64,000 bases of DNA from Nereocystis luetkeana (lineage: Eukaryota > Sar > Phaeophyceae > Laminariales > Laminariaceae). The stretch spans positions 8,011,491 through 8,075,490 of the forward strand of contig JARUPZ010000014.1 of assembly GCA_031213475.1 (NCBI GenBank), given 5' to 3'. Each line of letters begins with the position of its first letter. Position 1 is the first letter of the stretch. Under the pieces are notes generated by a model. The model saw only the letters and a program-made list of their open reading frames with translations. It searched no databases and had not been told where the DNA came from. This document shows, in pieces, positions 34,843-45,747 of the stretch. A program made the position numbers and the translations under genes.

Positions 34843-35082
34843 AGGAGTCGAATGGTACCGTACCATTCGGAGGCTTGGTCATCCGAGACAACTGTAAGCC
34901 GTACTAGTTAGGAACCCGGCCGGTATAATAGGAGGGAGAGAGAGACGTAGAATTAGGGTGGTCGAGATATCCAGGGTATTGCAGGAAGCTGCGATACAGG
35001 TGTCTGGCCGAGGGGAGGAACCTCTCTCTCCCTCGACTCAGGAAACGATAATGATAATGCAATTCGAAAGATATACAATAAA
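34843..35082 (+). repeat. YR-1 split repeat B2 (right end)
   Basis: 240 bp, the same as B1. It is followed by AACTGTGGACG, the right flank. Confidence 0.93.
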
Positions 35083-37361
35083 ACTGTGGACGTAGTGCCG
35101 TTTCTCACGGGACGACTACGATGCACGCGAGGTGTTTTCACGGTTATTTTCCTATCGTTTCCCTTGTTTGACGATGACGGGCTAGATTGCGGGGAAAATA
35201 TGTCATTTGAAAACTTACACATGACACGGGGTCGTCGATCGAAACGGTAACGTAGTATTAAGAAATGAAAGGTGGGCTGTTACGCAGGGAGCACGTTGAC
35301 ATTACACGACCGAAAATTATTCGCGTTTACCTGCTTGGGATTGTCGCAGCAGTAGGTGCGATCAACGAAGCAGATGTTCAAAATACTTTGGCAACATGTA
35401 CAACGACATTTGTTTTTGCTGGTCTGGCCTAGCTACAGCAAGACTACGAGCTGGTTCTACGTCGCAGACAAATGAATTGACGATAACGAATGACGCTTGT
35501 AATACACATTTGGGTGATAGATTTTTGGTGTCAGGCTGACCGCCACAAGAAAACAGACGGGGACATAAGACAGCATAATATATATAGGCCCTAGTGCGGG
35601 CGTTAGCGGCCAAGGTGTGCCCCGATTTGCGGCGGGCTAAGTTACGGACGGTACCACCGCCGTGCGTCTCAGAGGGAAGCCGACAATTTATTGTATTCTT
35701 GTTAAAAAATGCTCGCAAACATTCGAAGCGATACGGACCCTTACGAAACATGAACGTGGAAGTGTGGTGAGCTTAAACTTAATTATTACCAATCCGCCGG
35801 AGGATGATAAAAAAAAAAAAAAATCAAAACTCGGACCGTGTATCTGGGGATCACAAGGCAACATAGCACAATGTACATGACATATTTTTCGACGCGCAAA
35901 ATTCACAACGGCCACGCTGTCTTTGGGAGAATGTTCTTCAAATAAATGTTAGTCGATCGCTAGGAAATTAATGGAAGACGCGCGATCGGTTCACGCAGCT
36001 GCTGGCAAAGTTGAGTACCGATCGATCTGCCGATCGGTTGAACTTACAGCTGACGTACTCTTTTAGTTTCCTATATAATGTTGTTCACAACTTATGTAGG
36101 GCCCTGCCGACCCGTCGACGAGTGGAGTAGGGTCTGTTCATTTCTATTCCCGAGTGAATATTAAACACCCGCCCCAAGTTACGCTAAACACCCAAAATAA
36201 TTGCCAAGTTTTATGGCCAACTCTTCTTTACCAAAAAAACGCCGCAGTTCACGGGTTGGCAGGCCCTCACAGAACCCGTGGGTAACGTTTCAAGACCTCA
36301 CTGAAAATACGGGGGGTTCTTCCAACGTTCCGTTCAAGTCTAGCCGTGGGGGCTATCATCCGACACTAATAACGCAAAAATAGGTAGGGAGTACAGCCCC
36401 CTCTGATAACTGGGAAAAAACGCACCTGGCCCCCTTCCACCCCCCCACCTTCACGCCCCGAAACGGGACTCGAGTGGTTCCGGAGCAAAGGAAGGTTGTG
36501 CTTCATACATGCCATTCCTACACGTTTGGGTACTGTATTATCGTGCTCTGTGTTTCTCTAAAGAAAATATAGTGGGCCCATGATATGCGACCAATCAATT
36601 CAGATACGCATTCCCGCATTGACAACTGATTACACCCTGTCGAAGGAAGAAATACGTGCTGTAAAGTATTGGTGAGTGGCAGGTACGTCAACTCGTGTTG
36701 GGGGTCTCCGCCATGTTCATTGTCTAGTATACTGATGACCAGATAACACACGAACGAGGATGAGGACGTCACCAAGAAGTGGGGCAGTCCAACAGCAGTA
36801 GCCTCAAAAGAAACTGGTACATACGTCGTACGGAACGAAACACTGACCTTACACACAAAAAGCGTGTCACACTCTCACCCGAACTAAACCTTGCTACATT
36901 GTCACACAAAAGCCTAGAAACAGAACATTGTGGAGGGGGTGCGGGGGTTGACAAACGCTCCACACCGCCCGAGTAGAGCACAGCACGCTACGGTTGACCA
37001 AAACAGGAGGCGTCATCAACTAATACAACAAGGGCGCCTAAAGGGACACCCTCACCGCTCGCAAATTTTGGCTGCGGTGCCCATTTGTTGGGCCCATTCT
37101 TTCGCCAGTGATACCGAGTATATGGAGGGAGGGAGGGAGTATGGGGGGAGTGGGGTGAGGAAGGCCGCGAGCGATGGGATGACGTACGGTAGAAGACTGT
37201 TTAAAACCCAAACACTCCTACAGCAGGCTCGTACGTCAAGGTATGGGTAGACATCTCAATCACCACCCCATTGCAGCACCCCGCCGAGACCTCAAAGTCA
37301 ACCAAGCGTCATTGATTCATGCACGTAAAAAGAGTCAGAACCCAACCCCACGTACACTCGG
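35083..37361. other. no gene seen
   Basis: AT-leaning flank of YR-1. No domain or repeat recognised. Confidence 0.45.
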
Positions 37362-38509
37362 TTATGATTTGCTCGCGAAAAGCTGACGCGTCATGTTTAC
37401 AAGGCTTCCGCAAATTTCGTGGCATGAACTAATGAGGTCAAACTGCTGAGAGTCGAACTTCTTATGAAGGATGGTCCACTGCTTCATTGCCCCGATCGCT
37501 CGTGCTACGTGAATGCGTAGGTTCGCAACATCTCGAGTAACAGCCGCGTCTTCCTTCCTGAACTGTTCCTCGTCCTTGCGCGTACTGGGGGGTGCGACGT
37601 AGTGGATGTTGTTCTTCAACAACAACGGTGCTACGGTGTTAAAACCTCTGTCTGCCATAACATGCATGCCCTTACCAGGTAGCCCCATCTCAATCAACTT
37701 GTCCATGAGTCCAGACTCTTTCACCAAGTTCTCGTCACTCACGCGCCCGGCGAACGCTTTCGATATAAAACGGATGGACCCCCCTGGCGTAATTTAATGC
37801 CAATCAATACTTTACAGGTTGACTTCCCCTTGTAGTTTGACCATGTTGCCCAAGCGGCGTCGGTCTGCCACACCTTGTCTACAGGGGTCTGTGTGGCATC
37901 TAGGACTATGGCCACTTTGGAAAGGCCCTTGTCGATGAAGTTTGGTAGGGCGGTGGCCTCAACTTCGTTCAGAAGCGGTAGACGCACCATAGGTCGCAGG
38001 GCCCCACGCAGGAAATTTATCCGGGTTGTAAATGCCCTTCCTCCAGTCGACTCGCTTACACCGAATAGTGTCGACGTAACCCGTAACGATGACGCCGCCC
38101 GCAACACGAAGAGGGTCATAAAGAGGCCGTTCAACCCCCCAAGCTTTTTCTTGCATATTTGCGGCCTAGTTCCATTGGCATTCACGCCCCCAAACCTTGT
38201 ATCGGCCCCGCGATAGTAAACGAGGTTATCCGCGCCCCCCCCGTGGTTGACGAACACATACAACCGCTTTTGTCGCACAAGAAAAAAAATGTGGATGCAA
38301 TAAGGAAGACAAGGAGAAGTGGATCGATCAGTAAAATACCGCCGGATATAAAAGAGGGTCGATGCAGAAGCAAGGAAGACAACGGAAGGTGTACCAAACA
38401 GGAAAATGCGACAGATTCTGATAATGTCGGCCCCAACCGTAGCCAATTGTTCGTCGCGGGCTTTCCAAAACGTCATGTCATGTGACAGCTGTACTAAATG
38501 GGTTGACAT
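37362..38509 (-). pseudogene. DDE_Tnp_4-type transposase, frameshifted
   Basis: Two frames meet at a run of six C (37,779-37,784). Reading through a one-base shift there gives continuous similarity to the DDE_Tnp_4 family (PIF/Harbinger- and ISL2EU-like). Recognisable motifs are FGVSESTGGRAFTT, VAIVLDATQTP (first Asp, 37,898), TWSNYKGKSTCKVLIGI, VSDENLVKESG, MADRGF (second Asp, 37,650), and LRIHVARAIG. The last motif normally reads HVERAIG. Here the Glu is Ala (GCA at 37,503-37,505), one base from a Glu codon. The family-like part begins near 38,130, and residues upstream are not recognised. Terminal repeats were not found. Confidence 0.85.
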
Positions 38510-40198
38510 CCCAAAGCGTGGTGGAATATAGCACGTGTTGGACCAACAGGTGCATACATTTTCGTATTTATATCCCTGGTGTACATATAGGATGTTACCG
38601 GCACAAATCGTACATACTACTCTACCTTGACGCTAGGTAGGTACTGGTATATGTCAAATATTTTCACAGCAAACACTCTGCGGTTTCGGTGTTGTATTAA
38701 CGACCCACACCGTCGTACCTCACTGGCCTCGTCTACTTTACACGAAGATATTCACTCCGCACCGCGCCGTTGGAAATGCACAAATCATTAAACGCACCGG
38801 ACAGCACCGTACGATTCGAACACCGACGATCCACAACGACCCGCTCCGTTGGGCCAGGGTATACAAAAATATATATTTTACAACGGAGAAGATAGGGTAC
38901 GTTAAAGATGGTAGCAGTTTCTGATGAACAACCTCGAATCACGTGGAACCGTGCAATACACAACAAACGAAAAAATTACAGTTTCGAGCTCGTCGCACAG
39001 CGGTACACCGCCGCGACGGACCGCACCGCATACAATGGCACCGCACTGCACTGCACCGTATGCTTCCAGAACTCGGAAAAGAAGCAGCCGCGCCGGAAAA
39101 TAATAATCTGACCTTTTGTCCGGTGTTACACCGACAAGATACTCCCGTGTACTTTCGACATTTTGTTTGTCACACCTCGTGCCTCGTACACCGTGCGTGT
39201 GTAATCAATCGTGACTGGTGCGTGCTCGACCATTAATATGACATCCTGTTTTTGATGGTCTCAGGTAGGCCGTACATTTACTTGGTTACTGGCGTGTGTA
39301 GTTATGTTTGCCGTACACATAGTGTGTACAGCGAAGGCCTGTCATTTTAGAAGTTATACTTACGATACAGAAACACCTGGTATGATACTTGTACTCAAAC
39401 TTGACGGGTCCTGTGTGTCGGATATCGACGGGTAAAAAGGACAGCATACACCTGTGGGTATAATAGTGAGGATGGATGAAAAGACAACTCGTGTACGCTC
39501 ACCACGAAAGAACTTAAGCTTTTGAGCCCACAGAGACTCTTTGCTGTGACGTCCGACAATCCGTCCAGGATGGTGAAGTCAACTGCATTCCTTGCAGGAG
39601 ACTGCACTCCCTCCTCCTTTGCGGTCTCAGCGCGTGCCCTCTCCTCAAACTCCTCAACTCTCTCCTGAAGATGGTGACATTTGACGTCAAGCTCCCGTCT
39701 CATGCCGTGTGCCTCCAACAGGTTTGCGCGAAGACATTTATTTGTTCTCGGCCTGGGCTCGCAGCAAACGTACAGAAGCCCCTTTGGCTTCGTCCTCCAT
39801 CTGCGAGCTACTCACCGAGGGGCTTGCATAGGGTGCGGGTCGCACTACAACACTAGTCACTGTGCATATCCCAGACCCTTCAAATGCTGCCGACAAGGTT
39901 GTCCGCGGTGAAGTGTGCCAAAGACATCCCGGGATCCTTCGTACTGCATGCCTCGCCATCTAGTCCAAGCCCGGTTAGCCATTTCTCTCGTTTGCTTTCT
40001 GGCACTCTCACAGTAGCTTCTCCACCGCTGGCCTGGCAGAATGGCAATCTACAGATGCAGCGATGCTTACTGCGGGGCATCGTACATAAACAAGCCCTTG
40101 TCGTTTGCTACTAGCTATTTGCTGCCCCATGCCAGACAAAAAGGATAATAATATACATGTCCGGAACTATTACATACAGTTGAAACGTGAAAAGTATA
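38510..40198. other. no firmly supported gene
   Basis: Mostly AT-leaning DNA, with GCACCGCA-type short repeats near 39,000-39,060. See the weak coiled-coil fragment at 39,395-39,815. Confidence 0.4.
39395..39815 (-). pseudogene. possible coiled-coil protein fragment
   Basis: On the minus strand MEDEAKGASVRLLRAQAEN is followed, after a stop and a frame change, by NLLEAHGMRRELDVKCHHLQ and VEEFEERARAETAKEEG, all typical coiled-coil composition. The frame runs to KSLCGLKS near a GTGAGC that could be a splice donor, and CGCAG just before the first Met could be an acceptor. It might be one exon of a decayed host gene. The family is unknown. Confidence 0.25.
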
Positions 40199-40203
40199 CC
40201 AAC

Positions 40204-40567
40204 TAATAGGTAAATCATGAATGGCGCTGTCGGCCCAGTTGACGGGGCTCTCAGAATAAAGGCAGGCGGCCTAGACGGGCCTGTTAGTTCATGTGTATTA
40301 TCGTGCACGTTGAGGAGAAGAAGAAGTAGTTCTCGAAGTAGTTGGGGAGGAAGTGGAAGGGGGCTCGGCGCGAGCCCATACCAACACGAAAAGGGAACCA
40401 CCTTGGTCAAGTGAAACCATAACTCAAAGCCGAATTCCCACACGTATCTCCCAATGTTCCCGCATTGTCCCGCCAGATCTCCGTACCAGATCCAAATCTC
40501 CGTACCAAATCTCCGAATAAGTACTACTGCTGTCACAAGGATAGTGATGTCATGAGTACATCTTTCA
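40204..40567 (-). repeat. LTR-364 3' LTR (intact)
   Basis: 364 bp, reading TGAAAGATGTACTCATGACA to TTTACCTATTA on the minus strand. It ends TA rather than CA. Flanked on the left by CCAAC. Confidence 0.87.
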
Positions 40568-41436
40568 CTCCCCCTACTCGTGCCATCACTTTCCGCTATC
40601 TCAATGCAATAACAGGAAAAAGTCCATAGTATATCCTCCGTGCAATACTCTTGATAAAATCATGCATTCTCACAACTACTATTATAGCCAACAGGCTAGA
40701 TACACCACAAAATACAATAGTCCGTAGACTAGATAAAGTGTAAACTCAAACTATAGCCTCAGCTAGATCCCCGATCACTTTTTATACGAGGTCAAACTTC
40801 TCAACACAACCTGTCTCTATCATATCGGTCATCCTCAAAAAAATCACAAACCACTCAATTCGAATTAGATATAATGTCGCCAAATAATGGGTGATCAATC
40901 CGTTATCGTCTCCATCAGTCTCAATTTCAAACACAAATTGTTCAATCATCAAACACACCCACAAAGCAACGCCAAGTTATCATACAGAGAAAATGTTCGG
41001 TCCAACACTCCTCTATATGTCTTTCCTTCTCTATGATCTCTTAATTCCTCCCCATAAAATCCACTATCGAGCACATACTACTGCAGTGTCCTCGACACAA
41101 GTTTCCGCCTCACGAATCCAAGTGAAATATCAAACATATAATTCCTCCTCACGAATATCATCACATAAAAATAGGAATCAAGAAATCCCCAAGACTCTGA
41201 AAACCAAACACGTTAGATACGGTGGCGAATACCGCACCAGCAATAATAATCAAATCATCACACAATTAAGTCGGAATCCAAAACGACATGGCACTACTTG
41301 CAATTAGATACCACAATTTCAAGACTCTTTATGATCCAAAATATCACCACAAAAACATGTTCAATCAGTCTTCCAACACACAGTAGTCCTTTCCAAAAAG
41401 AACACAGAAAACACTATCCCTCACGCCAAATATTCA

Positions 41437-41882
41437 TGACAATGCCCCTGTGGAATTCAAACGCCTCCCTGGTTAGTGCCTTTGTGAGAAAATCAGCATG
41501 CTGATACGCCGACGGCACTAGAATCACCTTGAACTCGTCCCTCTCCAACAATTCCTTCAGAAAGTGGTGGCGCACATCGATATGTTTAGAGTACGAGCTA
41601 GTGACAGGGTGTTGCGAGCAAGAGAAATAGCCCCCTCATTATCCTCAACAATATCACCACTGAAATTATAACCAAGTAGTACAATATCCCCCCTTCTATC
41701 TCGGTGGTCGAAAGCGTGACACGTATCTGCGTCCTCGAGTACCAGCACACGCAGGCACCTGCGCATGTGATAACTCCACCTGAGATGGGCTTCCTGTCCG
41801 TGGCTTGCCTGGTATCGCTCGCGTCAGCAAACGCTACCACCTCATAACCACTGCCTTTCTGAAAAGTAATACAGAAATCACT
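41437..41882 (-). pseudogene. Copia RNase H / Pol C-terminus relic
   Basis: Minus-strand frames give FQKGSGYEVVAFADA, SGGVITCAGACVCWYSRTQ, TLSTTE, then after a rearrangement VEDNEGAISLARN, and after another shift SKHIDVRHHFLKELLERDEF and HADFLTKAL. This is the same order as the RNase H end of Copia-1. Part of the domain after TLSTTE is missing and replaced by a GGGGGGATATTG-containing segment. It cannot encode an active enzyme. Confidence 0.88.
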
Positions 41883-41989
41883 CCAGAGTTACTAGTAACA
41901 TAATATCCCCCCAGTTTGAAGTACAATAACATTCATAGAAGTAATGCTATGTATCCCCGTACGTTTCTTCTCAATAATCAAGCTACCCT

Positions 41990-42345
41990 TCAGGGGTATC
42001 TAATACGAGGTACTGAGCTTTCGATGGAGAACTTCAGCCGCAGACACACAGCAGTATGGATAACGAAAACTTCACATAAAGTTTCACTGTTCGTCCTTCT
42101 TCTATAATTAATTGCATAAAATACAGATGCTTGTACCAGGTACATTTGGATATTATGGTGCTCCGCTGGCCGAGCAACGCAATAGAAAAACATCCAGCAT
42201 CAGGGTATATCTGCGGTCCGTGTCCAGTACAACGCCAACGCAACTCCACTCGGCACCAACTTTGCGCACTTGACTTCGATACCACATCCTTACCCGAATC
42301 CTCAGTCACTATTCGAATTATCCTGCGCTTATGATGCGTATAGAA
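41990..42345 (-). pseudogene. gag-like relic shared with 24.4-24.8 kb
   Basis: Homologous to the plus strand at 24,440-24,690, including the peptide VARPAEHHNIQMYLVQASV. It lacks ~36 bp present in the other copy. It lies between the gag-like and pol relics of LTR-364. Confidence 0.45.
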
Positions 42346-42417
42346 TGCCAAAAGGAACAATGAAGAATCACCAGACCTACTCGTATGTCACGTACACGTA
42401 AAGAAAGCACACAAGCG

Positions 42418-42984
42418 CTAATCATCGTGACCTACAGCAAAGCAGTAAATAGCGCTTCGCATCCCGAGAATTGGGAGTAGGCCAACGAAACCTGTATTAA
42501 TCTGGTGCAAAAGAAGCGAAGCCTTCTCCACCCCAGTTCCAGCGCCCTCCAGCGTCCGTGTCCATGTTCGCCCCACAACCACCTTGCTGCTCCACTCTCC
42601 TTCATGGCCTTTTCCTGCGTTAGCCCCTCGCATCATTGCTCGGGCCAGCTGGTGTGCCAGACCTTGTCCACCGGATGTCAGCCGCGGTTCACCTCGTGCA
42701 TTCGCTGCCGATGACTCTGCTCGCGTGTCTGCCTCGTGTGGTAAGCCTGCGTTGGCCCCGAGCGTCATTGCTCGGCCCAGCTGTTGTGCCAGATCTTGTC
42801 CATCGGATGTCAACCGCGGTTCATCTCGTGCATGCGCTGCCGATGACTCTTCTCGCGTGTCCGCCCCGTGTAGGAAGCCTGACGCAGGAATGTCGGACCG
42901 CGCTGACGCGGCTGCCTCCTGCTGCTCTTGTTCCTTTTCATGTTGTACATTGAGAAGCTTCGCCTCCGCTGCTTCCCTGGCCAA
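42418..42984 (-). pseudogene. gag-like frame with internal duplication
   Basis: This is the first sizeable sense frame after the LTR-364 5' LTR. It begins with a coiled-coil (AREAAEAKLLNVQHEKEQEQQ) and then has two ~44-residue copies of a unit of the form ADTR-ESSAA-AR-EPRLTS-GQ-LA-QL-RAM. The position suggests a Gag remnant, and no zinc knuckle is present. The likely original start lies upstream, beyond an in-frame stop. Confidence 0.45.
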
Positions 42985-43143
42985 GTGCGCCTCCCTGATC
43001 TACTGCTGTGCCGAGGAGGGAATGGCGTCCCATCGCGCATACTAAGGGGAGAAGTCTTATGTAGAAGACATGTATCACTGCCAACCGCCAAACTCAGGCT
43101 GTAGTTTCGCACAACACTCACCCACGATCACGAGACACTAGTG

Positions 43144-43494
43144 TAATAGGTAAATCATGAATGGTGCTGTCGGCCCAGTTGACGGGGCTCTCAGAATGAA
43201 GGCAGGCGGCCTAGACCGGCCTGTTAGTTCATGTGTATTATCGTGCACGTTGAGGAGAAGAAGAAGTAGTTCTCGAAGTAGTTGGGGAGGAAGTGGAAGG
43301 GGGCTCGGCGCGAGCCCATACCAACACGAAAAGGGAACCACCTTGGTCAAGTGAAACCATAACTCAAAGCCAAATTCCCACACGTATCTCCCAATATTCC
43401 CGCATTGTCCCGCCAGATCTCCGTACCAGATCCAAATCTCCGTACCAAATCTCCGAATAAGTACTACTGCTGTCACAAGGATAGTGATGTCATG
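43144..43494 (-). repeat. LTR-364 5' LTR, larger part
   Basis: Matches 40,204-40,554 with five differences noted. It is cut at GTCAT-G, where YR-2 begins. The missing end is at 58,566-58,578. Confidence 0.87.
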
Positions 43495-43705
43495 CAGAGT
43501 ATTCTCGGAAGAAAGAGAGAATGTGAGTTTTGTACGTACGTAAGTATGTAGCCAATCAGAGGAATGCGATGTTTCACGGTAGCATGAATCGTAGCCCTTG
43601 GTACATACACCTTGTCTGGTACGTAGCCGCAGCCTACACGCAACAGCGCAGTGAAGCAGAGGCAACGCTACAGGTTCAAGGTGTGATACAGACTAGTTTG
43701 AGTTC
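43494..43705 (+). repeat. YR-2 split repeat A1
   Basis: Matches 57,685-57,897 with small indels near 43,540. Its start contains ATTCTC...GAGAAT, a short inverted pair. Confidence 0.88.
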
Positions 43706-43708
43706 GGG

Positions 43709-45229
43709 ATGTCCGACGAGAGCAAGTCGCCGGAGGCCGGTGCCAACGCGGGTACTGCGGCACGAGGTGTGCAGGTTGCGTTGTTTGCTGCGCAAACACA
43801 AGCCGAGGCGAATGCTCATGCTGCTGTAGCTGCTGTGCAAGCGGAGGTCGACGCACGCCGTGCCGGACGAGCCGAAGCCGAGGCTCGCCAGGCCACCGAC
43901 GCTGCTGTGGCCTCTCGCCAGGCCAACGATGCTGCTGCTACTGCTGCTGCGACTGCTACTCCTGCTGCTACGGCTAGTCCACCATCTATGTCGGCAGCCT
44001 CGGGGGGAGTGGTATCGACAGCTGACGTGCGGCATTGGCAAAACCAGGTGTTCTCCGAGTTTTCCCGCATGGATACGGAGATCCTCGGCGTCAAGTCATC
44101 TCTGGACAACGTGCTCCTGTCTGTTGCGAGCCTTCGGGACGCCGTCGCCGGCGGCGCATCCAAGACCGCCGACGTCGAGGTCCTGATTCAGCAGTTTGTG
44201 GACAACTTTGCCGACCGTGAGCCTTCCGTGCGAGACGGCGGGGGTGCGAGGGAGCGGCACGTCCTGAAATCACAGTTGACTGACGACACGGCCCTTTGAA
44301 AGCAAATTTCGTCACTCAAACACTGGCTGCTTCGGCGACGCTTGCCTCCGAACCTCGGCGAGTCGGCCGCAGATATTCAGTCATTTGTGGGTGAGAGCGT
44401 CGACGTTACGGCGGGGGTGGCGGCTCCGCTTCGCGCTGTCAGCAACTTTGACGTGAGCATTTATGGGCCACGTGCCGACCACCCTGTCGACCACCTGGTG
44501 TTTGTCGCTGACCGCCTGGACCCCTTGCGCCAGGCTCTTATGGCGGTTCTTGCAGTTGGACTCTCGGCTGACGTCGCCGACGACCGCGCGTGCCTGGACC
44601 GGCTGGCACCCGTCGACGTCTTGTTCACATCCGCGGCGGCCGGTCTTCGCCGGCATACTCTAAGCAACATCCTTTTGCTTTCCGGCTCCGCGGCGCGGGC
44701 TGTTATGAGCGACATGGCAAACGACGACCTGCGCCTGTGGGTGAACGACCTCATGAGGTTGGCCCAGCAAGTTCGTCCGTTGACTGTTCCCCCTCAGTTC
44801 AACGCCGTGTCTGACGCGCCGCCTGTCCCAGCGTTTGGTGGTACACGCAACTTTTGCTCGTCCGGTGGCGACGTCCTGAAGCTCGTGGAAGGTCTCCAAG
44901 TTCCACGCGACAGCAGGGATGGGACACCCAAGCGGGGCCGAAGCCTCGCCCCTGCCAAGACGGGTCCGGCCAGAAAGAAGAGCGCCGCGCTGTGCAGGAT
45001 GTTCGCTTCCACGGGCCTATGCCGGTATTCAGACTGCAAGTTCGTGCATGCGAATACCCCGGCCAACTCTTCCTCTCCTGCACCTCTTCTCGGCGGCGGA
45101 TCGGCGGCTCCAGCTGGGGGAACGCGAGGTGGAGCGGCGGCGCAAGCTAGCGGGACGCGGGCTCTGGTGCTCCGCCCAGATAATGGTCGCGGGGGGGGCG
45201 GGGGTGGTGGTGGATCGGGTTCGGGATGA
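43709..45229 (+). pseudogene. YR-2 Gag-like protein with CCCH finger
   Basis: The frame starts at ATG 43,709, three bases after repeat A1, and is interrupted by an in-frame TGA at 44,297. Beyond it the same frame stays open to 45,229. The N-terminal part is alanine-rich and coiled-coil-like (AQTQAEANAHAAV, EAEARQATDAAVASRQANDA). A finger of the form C-x8-C-x4-C-x3-H (CRMFASTGLCRYSDCKFVH) lies at 44,992-45,050, followed by a glycine-rich tail, as in YR-1. Apart from the finger and layout there is little residue identity with YR-1 Gag. Confidence 0.8.
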
Positions 45230-45747
45230 AGACACGGGCCCTTCCTGTCGGTTGGACCAACACCTGGGGGGGCGGCGGCGGTGCGGGCCGGTGGCGGAGC
45301 GGCGACGGCGCACGTCGCCAGTTGTGGAACGGGCACTCGGCCGGCCACCCGCGAAGGAGCGGGGGGGTTGCGTAGGCGTGCGTTAGGAGCTCTGGCTGGC
45401 GATGGCGGCGTCGGGCGTGATCACGTCGCTGTGACTCCGGGTTCGGTTCCCTTCTCAGAGGAAGGTACGGGTGTGGGCGTGCGTGCGAGTTATTCGCCAG
45501 TTGACACGGCGTACGTGCAAGGTGCGGTCGGCGACGTGCGTCTGGATGCGTTGCGAGTAGATGAGGTAGATGCGTGGCTTGCCGCTCGGGAGGTAGTGGT
45601 GCAAGCGGTGTCTGCGCGAGGCTCAGCGAGCCTCGATCAGGTCGCGTCACTCAGCTCCTCACTCTTGCGACAGTGTCAAGGCAGTGTAAGGCAGTGTTCA
45701 CCTTTTTCTGTCCACCATCGGCTCCTCAATTTTCTCTCCGCATATTA

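Larger units (their letters stand above)
26744..35082 (+). mobile_element. YR-1: complete PAT/Ngaro-type tyrosine-recombinase retrotransposon
   Basis: An 8.3-kb element. It has no LTRs, but has split direct repeats: A1 at the left end, three genes, then B1 directly joined to A2, a 58-bp spacer and B2 at the right end. A copies are 286 bp each and B copies 240 bp each, with no difference that I can see. The gene order gag, reverse transcriptase/RNase H, tyrosine recombinase is that of the DIRS order, and direct rather than inverted repeats point to the PAT or Ngaro branch. No target duplication is seen, as expected for recombinase-mediated integration of a circle. All three frames are open and catalytic residues are present, so it may be autonomous and recently active. 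Confidence 0.93.

Noticed and set aside
26738-35090. target-site duplication around YR-1
   Set aside because: AAC occurs at both flanks, but three bases are not meaningful and this class is not expected to make duplications.
40204-43494. treating the two 351-bp repeats as split repeats of a third YR element
   Set aside because: The purine tract, TG start, Copia relics between them and the CCAAC duplication after removing YR-2 fit an LTR element better.
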